NCBI RefSeq assembly: GCF_014698965.1
Contig: NZ_JACXAE010000098.1
Location: 248,001-312,000 of the forward strand
From: Iningainema tapete BLCC-T55
GTDB taxonomy: Bacteria > Cyanobacteriota > Cyanobacteriia > Cyanobacteriales > Nostocaceae
Reading direction: 5' to 3'
DNA: 64,000 bases
Part shown: piece after piece, positions 1 to 8,871 of the stretch
Layout: the number at the start of each line of letters is the position of its first letter
How positions within the stretch are numbered: position 1 is the stretch's first letter
The notes under the pieces: model-generated
Databases searched by the model: none
The model's input: only the letters and a program-made list of their open reading frames with translations
Told to the model about the DNA's origin: nothing
Translations under genes and position numbers: made by a program

Positions 1-231
1 AGCGACGATTTTCGATGGTCTACAACCCAAGGAGGGCGACCAAATTTATTGATTAAGTTGATGCATTGGTATCTCGATCAAGTAATGCATACTGCAAGTA
101 AAAATGCAGAAGTATACAAAGTTTTTGCACAAGTCATGCACTTGCTGGAGCCAACAACCAAATTATTCCAACTCAATGTTTTGGTACAAGTCCTGCTTAA
201 TAGGGGTTTGCGTGCCAATCCGGAAAAATAG
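1..231 (+). CDS. FAD-dependent oxidoreductase/monooxygenase, C-terminal part only
   Basis: The frame is open from base 1 to the stop at 229-231, so this is the 3' end of a gene starting outside the window. The visible tail (DDFRWSTTQGGRPNLLIKL, then MHWYLDQVM and a stretch ending VLLNRGL) resembles the C-terminus of cyanobacterial FAD-binding monooxygenase-like proteins of the 2-polyprenyl-6-methoxyphenol hydroxylase group, as I remember them. No nucleotide-binding motif lies in the visible part, so the family call rests only on this tail. It runs convergently toward the nucleoside transporter, 32 bp away. Confidence 0.5.
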   Translation, partial: SDDFRWSTTQGGRPNLLIKLMHWYLDQVMHTASKNAEVYKVFAQVMHLLEPTTKLFQLNVLVQVLLNRGLRANPEK

Positions 232-263
232 TACGCAGACGGAATGTAGCTCATATTTTTAAA

Positions 264-1472
264 TCAAACTAACATTCCGGCAATACAAGCGGTAATAAAA
301 CCAGCTAGCAATCCCCCAATCATTGCGCGGATACCCATACGAGCTAAGTCGTGCTGGCGTTGGGGTGCGATCGCACTAATTCCACCTATAGTAATACCAA
401 CCGAACCTAAATTAGCAAAATTACATAATGCATAAGTAGCAATAATTACTGCATGCTGCGAAATTTGCTGCTTCTCAATCAGCGTCTTCAAATCCAAGTA
501 AGCGATAAACTCATTGAGAATTGTCTTTTTACCCAACAACGCCCCCACCTTTCCACAATCAGCCATAGGCACACCCATCAACCAAGCTACGGGAGCCATA
601 ATAAAAGATAGTATCCACTGCAAAGACAAGGAGCGCAAGCCAACCAACGAACCGAACCATCCAAGCATTGCATCAACAGCAGCTAACAACCCCAAAAAGG
701 CAATAATCATCACCCCGACGTTAACTGCCATTTTTACACCGTCCAATGCTCCCGTAGTAGCAGCATCAATTACGTTAACATAGTTGGTTTTGACTTCCAT
801 CTTTACCTTACCCACAGTATCAGATACTTCCGTTTCTGGGTAAAGCAGTTTTGCTACCACCAAAGATGTGGGAGCAGTCATAAAGAAAGCAGCAATTAAG
901 TGTTCTGCTGGTATACCAAAAGATAAATATGCTCCCAATACTCCGCCTGCAACTGTCGCAAAACCTCCTGTCATTACCGCAAACAATTCTGATTGCGTCA
1001 TAGTTGCTACAAAAGGCTTAACTATCAGCGGTGACTCAGTTGGTCCTACAAAGATATTACCAGCACAGGATAAAGACTCAGCCCCAGATGTTTTCATCGT
1101 CCTCATCATTACCCATGCCAAGCCACTCACTATCCGCTGTAAGATGCCGTAGTGATACAACACACTGATGAAGGCAGAAAAAAAGATAATTGTGGGTAGC
1201 ACTTGGAAAGCAAATAGGTGCTCCTTAAAATTATCTCCAAACACGAACTTTGCCCCAACATCAGAAAATGCTAAAAAGTTACTTACCACATCGCCCAAAG
1301 ATTTAAATACTTTCAACCCCCAAGGCGTTTTCAGAATTAGTAGAGCAAATACAAACTCCAACCCCAACCCCCACGCCACAGTTCCCCAACGCACGGCGTG
1401 ACGGTTGATAGAGAAGGCGTAGGATATGCCTACGAAAACTAATAGCCCCAGTGCAGATATAACACGCTCCAT
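264..1472 (-). CDS. NupC/CNT-family concentrative nucleoside transporter
   Basis: Inner-membrane ion-coupled nucleoside uptake carrier. The protein (about 402 aa from ATG 1472) is almost entirely hydrophobic helices. It contains the CNT hallmarks AGNIFVGPTESPLIVKP in the middle, GGFATVAGG after it, and a late segment YALCNFANLGSVGITIGG. Length is typical of bacterial NupC. The frame is open up to ATG 1508, but ATG 1472 is preceded by GGAAGTGATT, a good ribosome binding site, whereas 1508 has none; I chose 1472. It is divergent from the hybrid kinase with about 94 bp between starts. Purine and pyrimidine nucleosides are the family substrates; which are used cannot be read from sequence. Confidence 0.9.
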   Translation of the reverse strand: MERVISALGLLVFVGISYAFSINRHAVRWGTVAWGLGLEFVFALLILKTPWGLKVFKSLGDVVSNFLAFSDVGAKFVFGDNFKEHLFAFQVLPTIIFFSAFISVLYHYGILQRIVSGLAWVMMRTMKTSGAESLSCAGNIFVGPTESPLIVKPFVATMTQSELFAVMTGGFATVAGGVLGAYLSFGIPAEHLIAAFFMTAPTSLVVAKLLYPETEVSDTVGKVKMEVKTNYVNVIDAATTGALDGVKMAVNVGVMIIAFLGLLAAVDAMLGWFGSLVGLRSLSLQWILSFIMAPVAWLMGVPMADCGKVGALLGKKTILNEFIAYLDLKTLIEKQQISQHAVIIATYALCNFANLGSVGITIGGISAIAPQRQHDLARMGIRAMIGGLLAGFITACIAGMLV

Positions 1473-1566
1473 AATCACTTCCGAACCATGAATCACTAAA
1501 ACATACACAAAAATGGGAACAATAAACCTGCACTCAGAAGAATATTTGTGTAGGGAGAAAACGGTT

Positions 1567-4500
1567 ATGGTGGCACTGACTGGGTATCAAATTAAAGAAC
1601 AAATTTACAATGGCACCAGAACCCAGGTTTATCGAGGTGTGAGAGAATTAGACCAAAAACCAGTGGTAATCAAACTGCTGCGGCGTGAATATCCCACTTT
1701 CAACGAACTCGTACAGTTCCGCAATCAGTACACCATTGCCAAAAACCTTGACATTGATGGTATTATCAAAACCTATAACCTGGAAAACCACCAAAATAGC
1801 TACGCCTTAATTATGGAGGATTTTGGCGGTGTTTCCCTTCAGGATTACATCACCAATGTAGAGACGCGCCATGGCGCGTCTCTACAAGAATTTCTGCATA
1901 TTGCCTTGCAAATCGTCACAACCCTATATGAACTGTATCGCCACCGAGTGATTCACAAAGATATCAAACCTGCCAACATCTTGATTAATCCCAGTACTAA
2001 GCAAGTTAAACTGATCGACTTTAGTATCGCTTCCCTACTACCCAGAGAAACACAAACTCTCACCAATCCCAACATTCTTGAAGGAACACTTGCTTACCTG
2101 TCTCCCGAACAAACTGGACGAATGAACCGGGGTATTGACTTCCGTAGTGACTTCTATTCTTTGGGTGTCACCTTTTTTGAACTTCTAACCGGACAGCTAC
2201 CGTTTGTATCGGATGACCCGATGGATTTAGTATACTGTCATTTGGCGAAGCTTCCTCCACAAGTCCATCATCTTAATCCTGACATTCCTCCAATCCTCTC
2301 AGAAATTATTAGTAAATTGATGGCGAAAAACGCCGAAGATAGGTATCAAAGCGCTTTGGGGTTACAACATGACTTACTCGTGTGTTTACAAGCCTGGAAT
2401 GAAACTGGAACTATTTACACTTTTAAATTAGGGCAAAGTGATCAAAGCGATCGCTTTATGATACCAGAAAAACTTTATGGGCGTGAAGCACAAGTGAAAG
2501 AGTTACTTGATGCCTTTGCGCGAGTAGCAGCGGGAAAAACTGAGATGGTTTTAGTTGCAGGTTTATCTGGTATTGGTAAAACTGCTGTGATTAACGAAGT
2601 CCATAAACCTATTGTAAAACAACGGGGTTATTTTATCAAAGGTAAATTTGATCAATTGGGGCGCAATGTTCCTTTGAGTGCATTCGTGCAAGCTTTTCGA
2701 GACTTAATGCTGCAATTACTAAGTGAAACGGATGCTCAACTACAACAGTGGAAAACTAAAATTTTAGCTGCTTTGGGTACACAAGGTAGGGTAATTATTG
2801 ATGTTATTCCCGAATTAGAAAAAATTATTGGACAACAACCCCCTATTGTTGAACTTTCTGGTAGCGCTGCTCAAAACCGCTTTAATTTACTGTTACCTAA
2901 ATTCATCCAAGTTTTTACAACCCTTAAGCATCCTTTAGTGATATTTATCGATGATTTGCAATGGGCAGATTCAGCATCTTTGAATTTAATGCAATTATTA
3001 ATGAATGACAGAGATGGCTATTTATTATTTTTGGGTACTTATCGGGATAATGAAGTAAAGACGCAAAATTATGCGTCTCTACATCCTTTAATGCTAACTT
3101 TACAACAAATTCAAGCAAAAGGAGTAACTATTAATACTATTACTCTTACACCTTTGCAACAATCTGATTTAAATCATTTAGTTGCCGATACTCTTAATTG
3201 TACAAAAGAACTTGCTTTACCTCTGACTGAATTAGTTTTTCATAAAACACAAGGTAATCCCTTCTTTAGCAATCAATTTCTCAAAGCTTTATATGAAGAT
3301 GGGCTGATTAATTTTAACCCCCCTCTGTCCCTCACCCCCCTTTCATCCCCCCGAAGTTCGGGGGGACAGAGGGGGGTGGGGTGGCAATGTGATATTGCTC
3401 AGGTAAAAGCATTGGCGCTCACGGATGATGTGGTAGAGTTTATGGCGCTACAACTACAAAAGTTGCCACAACCTACTCAGGCAATTTTAAAGCTAGCGGC
3501 TTGTATTGGTAATCAGTTTGATTTAAACACACTGTCCATTGTATATGAAAAATCTCAAAATGAGACTGCGGCAGATTTGTGGAAAGCTATGCAAGAAGGG
3601 CTTGTTATTCCCACAACTGAAGTTTATAAGTTTTATCAAGAAGAAACTGCTAATAGTCAATTGCTAATGGTTAATAGCAATGAACAATTAGCAATTAGCA
3701 ATGAGCAATTACCAAATTATAAATTCCTTCATGATAGAGTACAACAAGCAGCTTATTCTCTAATTCCAGCAGACAAAAAACAGTTAACTCACTTGACAAT
3801 TGGGCGTCTTTTGTTAAAAAATACGGAAGTAAATGACCTTCAAGAAAAGATTTGTCAGATTGTCAATCAGTTAAATGCAGGTGTAGAGTTAATTACGCAG
3901 CAGGCTGAAAGAGAAGAACTAGCACAGTTGAATTTAATTGCTGTTCGTAAAGCAAAGGCTGCTACTGCCTATGGGGCTGCTATTGAGTATGTAAACGTGG
4001 GAATAAAGCTGCTAGCAGATAGTTGGGAGCAATATGAGTTAAGTTTGGCACTGTATGAGTTAGCTGTTGAGGCTGCTTACTTATATGGTTCTTTTGATTT
4101 GATGGAACAATTGGCGGAAACTGTGTTCAACCAAGCTAAAACTTTACTTGACAAAATTAAAGTCTATGAGATTAAAATTCAAGCATATACATCGCAGAAC
4201 AAACTTTTACAATCAATTGCGATCGCACAACAATTACTCCTTCAGTTTGGAGTAAGTTTTCCAGACATTCCCACCCAGGAGGATATTCAGCAAGCACTCC
4301 AAGAAACAAAAGCATTACTAGCTCAGAAAACCGTTGAAGACTTGATTGACTTGCCATTGATGACGGATGCCGAGCAACTAGCTATCATGCGTATAGTATC
4401 AAGTGTGATGCCAGCTATATATATAGCTTCTCCCATCTTATATCCACTAATGATATTATCTCAGGTTAACGCATCAATTCAGCATGGAAATGCACCGTTT

Positions 4501-7062
4501 TCTGCCTTTTTTTATGCAAGTTACGGTGTGATTTTAAATGGTATAGTACAAGATATTGAAGCAGCAGATTTGATTGGTAGGTTAGCTTTAGGTTTGATGA
4601 AAAAAATCAATGCTAAAGAAATAAAATCCCGAACATTGTTAATCTTAGGCTCATTAGTTCTTCATGGTAAGTCACACCTTCGTAAGACTTTACCATTTTT
4701 ACTAGAAAGTTATCAAGTAGGACTAGAAACAGGAGATCTAGAATTTGTTGGCTACGCTGTTAAAGACATCTGCCAGTATTCTTATTTAAGTAGTCTAGAA
4801 TTAGAAAAACTAGAAAAAGAAATAAGGGTTTATAGTAAAGTCCTAGTCAACCTCAAGCAAGTAACTACATTAAATTATTGTCACATCTATTGGCAAGCCG
4901 TGTTAAACTTACTAGGAAGAACAAATAATCCCTATATTTTATCAGGTGAAGTAGACAAGGAAGAGAAATTTTTACCGCTGTTACTAGAAGCAAACGATCT
5001 CACTGGACTTCATTCGTTTTATGTTCATAAACTCATTCTCTGTTACATGTTTTGTGACTCACAAGATTTAGTGATAGAAATTGCAGCTAAAGCCAGACAT
5101 TATTTAGCAGGAGGCATAGGATACGTTACCGTGCCTATTTTTCATTTTTATGATTCGTTAACAGCCTTGGCGGGATATTCCGAAAGATCGACACAAAAGC
5201 ATTTACTTGAACAAGTAGCAGATAACCAACTAAAATTACAAAAATGGGCATACTATGCGCCTATGAATTATCTGCATAAATTTTATCTAGTGGAAGCAGA
5301 ACGGTATCGTGTTCTCAATCAAAAGCTGGAAGCAATGGAGTATTATGACAAAGCTATTGTTCTAGCTAAAGAAAACGAATATCTTCAAGAAGAAGCCCTT
5401 GCTAACGAACTGGCAGCTAAGTTTTATTTACAATTGGGCAAAGATAAAATAGCACAAGTATATCTGACAGAAGCTTATTACTGCTATGCTCGATGGGGAG
5501 CAATAGCCAAAATAAATGACTTAGAAAAATATTATGGGCAATTACTAACTCCCATTTTACAAAGAGAAAATCGACTCAATTGTGATGACACCCTCACCAA
5601 TTCCACCCATCAATCAAAATCTATTAGTCGGAGTAACCGAACAATCGTTTCTAGTAGCACAAGTGTTTCAGCAGCTTTAGATTTGGCAACGGTGATTAAA
5701 GCATCTCTTGCACTTTCTAGTGAAATTGAACTGGATAAATTGCTATCCGCATTGATGCAAGTGGTGCTTGAGAATGTAGCAGCTCAAAAATGTGCTTTAA
5801 TCATGATTAAAGCCAACTCCTTAGTGATAGAAGCAATGGCTATCGGGGAAGCAACAATAGTCTTACAATCTACCCCTGTTGATTCTACTCAAGAAATTCC
5901 TACCACTCTGATAAATTATGTAAATCGCACTTTAGAAACACTGGTGATAGATGATGCGACTATCCAAACTTTTTTTGCAAGCGATCGCTACATTAACCAA
6001 CAACAACCCAAAAGTATATTATGTACCCCAATTCTCACTCAAGGCAAGTTAATAGCTATCCTATACTTAGAGAATAAACTCACAGCAGGAGTATTTACAA
6101 GCGATCGCCTCACCCTCATCAACCTCCTGTGTTCCCAAGCTGCTATTTCCTTAGAAAATGCTCGTCTTTATCAGCAATCTCAAGATTCCTTAGAAAACCT
6201 TAAACAAATGCAACTACAACTCGTGCAAAACGAGAAAATGTCCGCATTAGGGAATCTAGTTGCAGGAGTAGCCCACGAAATCAACAACCCTGTGGGATTC
6301 ATTGCAGGTAATTTACAACCAGCTAAAGAATACATTCAAGACTTAATCAACCTGATTAACCTTTATCAACAGCACTATCCCAACCCAGTTGAAGAAATTG
6401 AAAACGAAATCGAAGCGATGAATCTAGAATTTCTGCAAGAGGATTTGCCAAAACTAATTTCTTCAATGAAACTGGGTATCGATCGCATTCGTAATATTAG
6501 CACCAGTTTGCGCACCTTTTCGCGGGCAGATACAGAACACAAAATTCCCTTCAATATCCATGAAGGCATTGACAGTACCATCTTGATTCTCCAGCATCGT
6601 CTCAAAGCAACCGAGACTCGCCCTGCAATTTCTGTAATCAAAGACTACGGTGATTTGCCCCAAGTTGAATGCTTTGGTGGGCAACTAAATCAGGTATTTA
6701 TGAACTTGTTAGCAAATGCGATTGATGCGATAGAGGAGCTTTTGAGCAGGGGAGTCGGGGAGCAGGGGAGTCGGGGAGAAATACTAATCCAAAATCCACA
6801 GATTTGGATTCGCACAGAAGTAAATTTAGAAAAGACAAGTGTTGTAATTCGGATTCAAGATAATGGAGTGGGAATGACAGAGGAAGTTAAGCAGAAAATT
6901 TTTGAACATTTGTACACAACTAAACCTGTGGGTAAAGGTACAGGTTTAGGATTGACAATTGCCCGTCAAATTGTTGTCGAAAAGCACGGGGGAACCCTCA
7001 CTTGTCAGTCAGAAATTGGCAAAGGAACCGAGTTTGCGATCGCCATTCCAATGATTTTGTGA
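1567..7062 (+). CDS. Giant hybrid sensor: Ser/Thr kinase - AAA ATPase - GAF - histidine kinase
   Basis: About 1831 aa. The N-terminal Ser/Thr kinase (roughly residues 8-265) shows HKDIKPANILI, DFSIAS in place of DFG, and EGTLAYLSPEQTGRMN. A STAND/AAA ATPase follows, with P-loop GLSGIGKT near 331 and FIDDLQWAD as Walker B. Next is a long helical TPR-like region, a GAF domain (about 1375-1535), an H-box with VAHEINNP near 1568, and an HATPase domain (NLLANAIDAI, DNGVGM, GKGTGLGLTIA) to the end. This is the domain order of the HstK-type hybrid kinases of Nostocales. No receiver domain is present, so it should phosphorylate a separate regulator. ATG 1567 follows GGGAGAAAAC and is preferred to the upstream ATG 1513. 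Five short repeats are embedded in frame (see separate entries). Confidence 0.92.
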   Translation: MVALTGYQIKEQIYNGTRTQVYRGVRELDQKPVVIKLLRREYPTFNELVQFRNQYTIAKNLDIDGIIKTYNLENHQNSYALIMEDFGGVSLQDYITNVETRHGASLQEFLHIALQIVTTLYELYRHRVIHKDIKPANILINPSTKQVKLIDFSIASLLPRETQTLTNPNILEGTLAYLSPEQTGRMNRGIDFRSDFYSLGVTFFELLTGQLPFVSDDPMDLVYCHLAKLPPQVHHLNPDIPPILSEIISKLMAKNAEDRYQSALGLQHDLLVCLQAWNETGTIYTFKLGQSDQSDRFMIPEKLYGREAQVKELLDAFARVAAGKTEMVLVAGLSGIGKTAVINEVHKPIVKQRGYFIKGKFDQLGRNVPLSAFVQAFRDLMLQLLSETDAQLQQWKTKILAALGTQGRVIIDVIPELEKIIGQQPPIVELSGSAAQNRFNLLLPKFIQVFTTLKHPLVIFIDDLQWADSASLNLMQLLMNDRDGYLLFLGTYRDNEVKTQNYASLHPLMLTLQQIQAKGVTINTITLTPLQQSDLNHLVADTLNCTKELALPLTELVFHKTQGNPFFSNQFLKALYEDGLINFNPPLSLTPLSSPRSSGGQRGVGWQCDIAQVKALALTDDVVEFMALQLQKLPQPTQAILKLAACIGNQFDLNTLSIVYEKSQNETAADLWKAMQEGLVIPTTEVYKFYQEETANSQLLMVNSNEQLAISNEQLPNYKFLHDRVQQAAYSLIPADKKQLTHLTIGRLLLKNTEVNDLQEKICQIVNQLNAGVELITQQAEREELAQLNLIAVRKAKAATAYGAAIEYVNVGIKLLADSWEQYELSLALYELAVEAAYLYGSFDLMEQLAETVFNQAKTLLDKIKVYEIKIQAYTSQNKLLQSIAIAQQLLLQFGVSFPDIPTQEDIQQALQETKALLAQKTVEDLIDLPLMTDAEQLAIMRIVSSVMPAIYIASPILYPLMILSQVNASIQHGNAPFSAFFYASYGVILNGIVQDIEAADLIGRLALGLMKKINAKEIKSRTLLILGSLVLHGKSHLRKTLPFLLESYQVGLETGDLEFVGYAVKDICQYSYLSSLELEKLEKEIRVYSKVLVNLKQVTTLNYCHIYWQAVLNLLGRTNNPYILSGEVDKEEKFLPLLLEANDLTGLHSFYVHKLILCYMFCDSQDLVIEIAAKARHYLAGGIGYVTVPIFHFYDSLTALAGYSERSTQKHLLEQVADNQLKLQKWAYYAPMNYLHKFYLVEAERYRVLNQKLEAMEYYDKAIVLAKENEYLQEEALANELAAKFYLQLGKDKIAQVYLTEAYYCYARWGAIAKINDLEKYYGQLLTPILQRENRLNCDDTLTNSTHQSKSISRSNRTIVSSSTSVSAALDLATVIKASLALSSEIELDKLLSALMQVVLENVAAQKCALIMIKANSLVIEAMAIGEATIVLQSTPVDSTQEIPTTLINYVNRTLETLVIDDATIQTFFASDRYINQQQPKSILCTPILTQGKLIAILYLENKLTAGVFTSDRLTLINLLCSQAAISLENARLYQQSQDSLENLKQMQLQLVQNEKMSALGNLVAGVAHEINNPVGFIAGNLQPAKEYIQDLINLINLYQQHYPNPVEEIENEIEAMNLEFLQEDLPKLISSMKLGIDRIRNISTSLRTFSRADTEHKIPFNIHEGIDSTILILQHRLKATETRPAISVIKDYGDLPQVECFGGQLNQVFMNLLANAIDAIEELLSRGVGEQGSRGEILIQNPQIWIRTEVNLEKTSVVIRIQDNGVGMTEEVKQKIFEHLYTTKPVGKGTGLGLTIARQIVVEKHGGTLTCQSEIGKGTEFAIAIPMIL
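1858..1885. repeat. 28-bp palindrome, GTAGAGACG family (copy 1, inside kinase domain)
   Basis: Perfect 28-bp palindrome with outer arms GTAGAGACG and CGTCTCTAC and inner arm CGCC. It lies in frame in the kinase coding sequence and is translated as VETRHGASL, between the ends of two recognisable kinase-domain segments (LQDYI and LQEFL). Confidence 0.9.
3055..3082. repeat. 28-bp palindrome, GTAGAGACG family (copy 2, inside hybrid kinase)
   Basis: 28 bp with arms GTAAAGACGCA and TGCGTCTCTAC (one mismatch). In frame in the AAA region of the hybrid kinase; translated as VKTQNYASL, just after the segment FLGTYRDNE. Confidence 0.85.
3318..3383. repeat. G/C-rich nested inverted repeat inside hybrid kinase
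   Basis: Outer arms CCCCCCTCTGTCC and GGACAGAGGGGGG enclose an inner hairpin TCCCCCC...GGGGGGA. It is in frame and translated as a Pro/Ser/Gly-rich stretch (NPPLSLTPLSSPRSSGGQR). The composition is unlike the A/T-rich coding sequence on both sides, as expected for an inserted repeat. Confidence 0.8.
3649..3711. repeat. TTAGCAATTAGC-type repeat inside hybrid kinase
   Basis: Iterated CAATTAGCAATTAGC / TTGCTAATGGTTAATAGC sequence of the same kind as the intergenic copies at 10356-10410, 22508-22580 and 48069-48130. In frame and translated as NSQLLMVNSNEQLAISNEQL. Confidence 0.75.
6746..6779. repeat. Short tandem repeat (GGGGAGTC/GGGGAGCA) inside HATPase domain
   Basis: GGGGAGTC and GGGGAGCA units alternate for about 34 bp in frame, translated as SRGVGEQGSRGE. 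It sits right after the N-box segment NLLANAIDAIEELL, a variable loop of histidine-kinase ATPase domains, so the fold may tolerate it. Confidence 0.7.
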
Positions 7063-7118
7063 CTCTACACATGTACGGTGTTTTTTCAAAAATTTGCGGA
7101 GGAGTCATATATTATTGG

Positions 7119-8615
7119 TTAATTCTTAACAAGAATGACAGCGTGAGGGTCACTCAAGTTATCTTTATTATCGCCACTTTCAATGAATGTAGGTAAAACG
7201 TGAGTAAGGCGACCTGCTTTTTTCTTCTTTACATCAATAATTCCTAATCCCGGACAGCTTCCTACCGCTGCATGAGCTACAGATTGAGGCAGAGTACCAC
7301 GTAAAGCAACATAAATTCTCTTGTCTTTTAAATCTTTTGTCGCTAAATCTGGGGTTGGGTCATCTTCAGTTACTGCGTTTAAAGTACTTTTACAGACACC
7401 AGAATTTTTCAGACTGTAACTTCCTTGATATTCAAGTTTTTTATCGACTCTAAAAACTTCTACATTGTTACGTACACGGTCAAACTGATGTAAATATTTA
7501 TCGAAGGTAACTACCATGCCATGAGCATCACGATTGTTACCAGGTAAAATTTTACCGTTGTCAAGGTCAGCCCAAACAGCGATCGGCAAAGGTTGATTAG
7601 GCAAATTAAACTCAGGCGCTAACAAGTAATCCTGAGTAAACTGGTATACAGTAAATTCACTGTTGTTTGGCGCGGGTGTACCTGTGTTGAGGAACATACT
7701 GCCGTTAACAGAATGACCCCCACAACCAGCAGATCGAACCACATTAACATCATACTCCGCTACAATCTGCATCGGCGTAGCATTGATGTCAATTACAAAC
7801 ATACCCCCACCCCCCAATGTCGCGTAGGCGTGTTGGCTGTTATCCGAAATAATGGGGCAAATAACCGTATTATCAGAGCGAATGTTAGCAGCCTGTTTAA
7901 CTATCCCGTTGGGTGTGATGGTCGATTGTCCGTCTATTACTACACCTGTTTTAGTACAAGAGATATCATCGTAGGGATTTACATCTACGGCAATCGGTTG
8001 ACTTAAGATCCTACCTGTTCCACCAACTAAATCTAAACTTGCATCGGCATTGTATTGAAAGCTGATAACTTTTCCTTCATTGTCTTTGGCTACGTCTACA
8101 CGTTCAAGCATTTTTCCGCTTTGGTTAGCCAAAAGAATTTTTGACCCATCAGGAGAAACAAAACTCATGTGGTTCTGTCTACCCGTGCTGGTTTGAGTCG
8201 TGCGGAATAAACATATAGGTTTTTTTGTTTGGCTATCAACTATCCCTAAATGACCAGAAGCAACGAAATTAAGAGTCACATATTTGTAATCTGGTGCGGG
8301 GATAATCCCATGAATTCGGTTGACGTTATCTCCTGTAGTTTGTTGAGCCATAGGAAATAAATCAGTAGCCACATCTAAAACTAAAGGATTGTTAATAGGT
8401 GGATTTTTTTCTAAATCATTGCTGTTATAGATTCTGACTTTACCACCATAAGAACCTTTAGGATTTGTAATTGTAATTCCTTGAGTATTTCCTTGGTCAC
8501 TCATCCAAATCTCATAATTTGAATTATGAGCATGGCTAATAGTCCCAACAAAAACTAGACTCAATGTTAAAATGAAGCCTAGTAAAGAGCGAATTAAAAA
8601 CTTAGTACTATTCAC
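7119..8615 (-). CDS. Secreted beta-propeller-like protein, function unknown
   Basis: 498 aa with a clear N-terminal signal peptide (hydrophobic LLGFILTLSLVFVGTI then SHAHN, probable cleavage after SHA), so exported to periplasm or outside. The mature part carries repeated short beta segments typical of YncE/lactonase-like propellers, for example HLGIVDSQTKKPICLFR, SPDGSKILLANQSGKMLERV and AYATLGGGGMFVIDI. No catalytic motif is recognised. It converges on the hybrid kinase (56 bp between stops). The 256 bp upstream are A/T-rich and hold the palindromic repeat at 8793-8846. Confidence 0.6.
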   Translation of the reverse strand: MNSTKFLIRSLLGFILTLSLVFVGTISHAHNSNYEIWMSDQGNTQGITITNPKGSYGGKVRIYNSNDLEKNPPINNPLVLDVATDLFPMAQQTTGDNVNRIHGIIPAPDYKYVTLNFVASGHLGIVDSQTKKPICLFRTTQTSTGRQNHMSFVSPDGSKILLANQSGKMLERVDVAKDNEGKVISFQYNADASLDLVGGTGRILSQPIAVDVNPYDDISCTKTGVVIDGQSTITPNGIVKQAANIRSDNTVICPIISDNSQHAYATLGGGGMFVIDINATPMQIVAEYDVNVVRSAGCGGHSVNGSMFLNTGTPAPNNSEFTVYQFTQDYLLAPEFNLPNQPLPIAVWADLDNGKILPGNNRDAHGMVVTFDKYLHQFDRVRNNVEVFRVDKKLEYQGSYSLKNSGVCKSTLNAVTEDDPTPDLATKDLKDKRIYVALRGTLPQSVAHAAVGSCPGLGIIDVKKKKAGRLTHVLPTFIESGDNKDNLSDPHAVILVKN

Positions 8616-8792
8616 GGTTATTTAAAAGCTTAAAAATTTTTATTTTTCTTGAAAGTATGTATAACATTTAAATCCCGTATTTGTATATTAGTAAATATAT
8701 TTAAGCGATCTCTATATTTTTATTAAAGTTTATACTTACTAATAAGCTTTAAACAGAACGAGGCGCTGATTCAGTCTCGTCGAACTCACGTT

Positions 8793-8846
8793 AACACAGA
8801 TGCACACAGATAAATTATCCGTGTTAATCTGTGTGCATCTGTGGTT
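8793..8846. repeat. Inverted repeat of the ACAGATGCACACAGAT type
   Basis: Arms AACACAGATGCACACAGAT and ATCTGTGTGCATCTGTGGTT separated by 15 bp. Related copies are at 11679-11750 and 12121-12156. It lies just past the 3' end of the amidohydrolase gene and could act as a terminator hairpin. Confidence 0.8.
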
Positions 8847-8871
8847 ATAAATCTCCATTAATCATCAAAGC

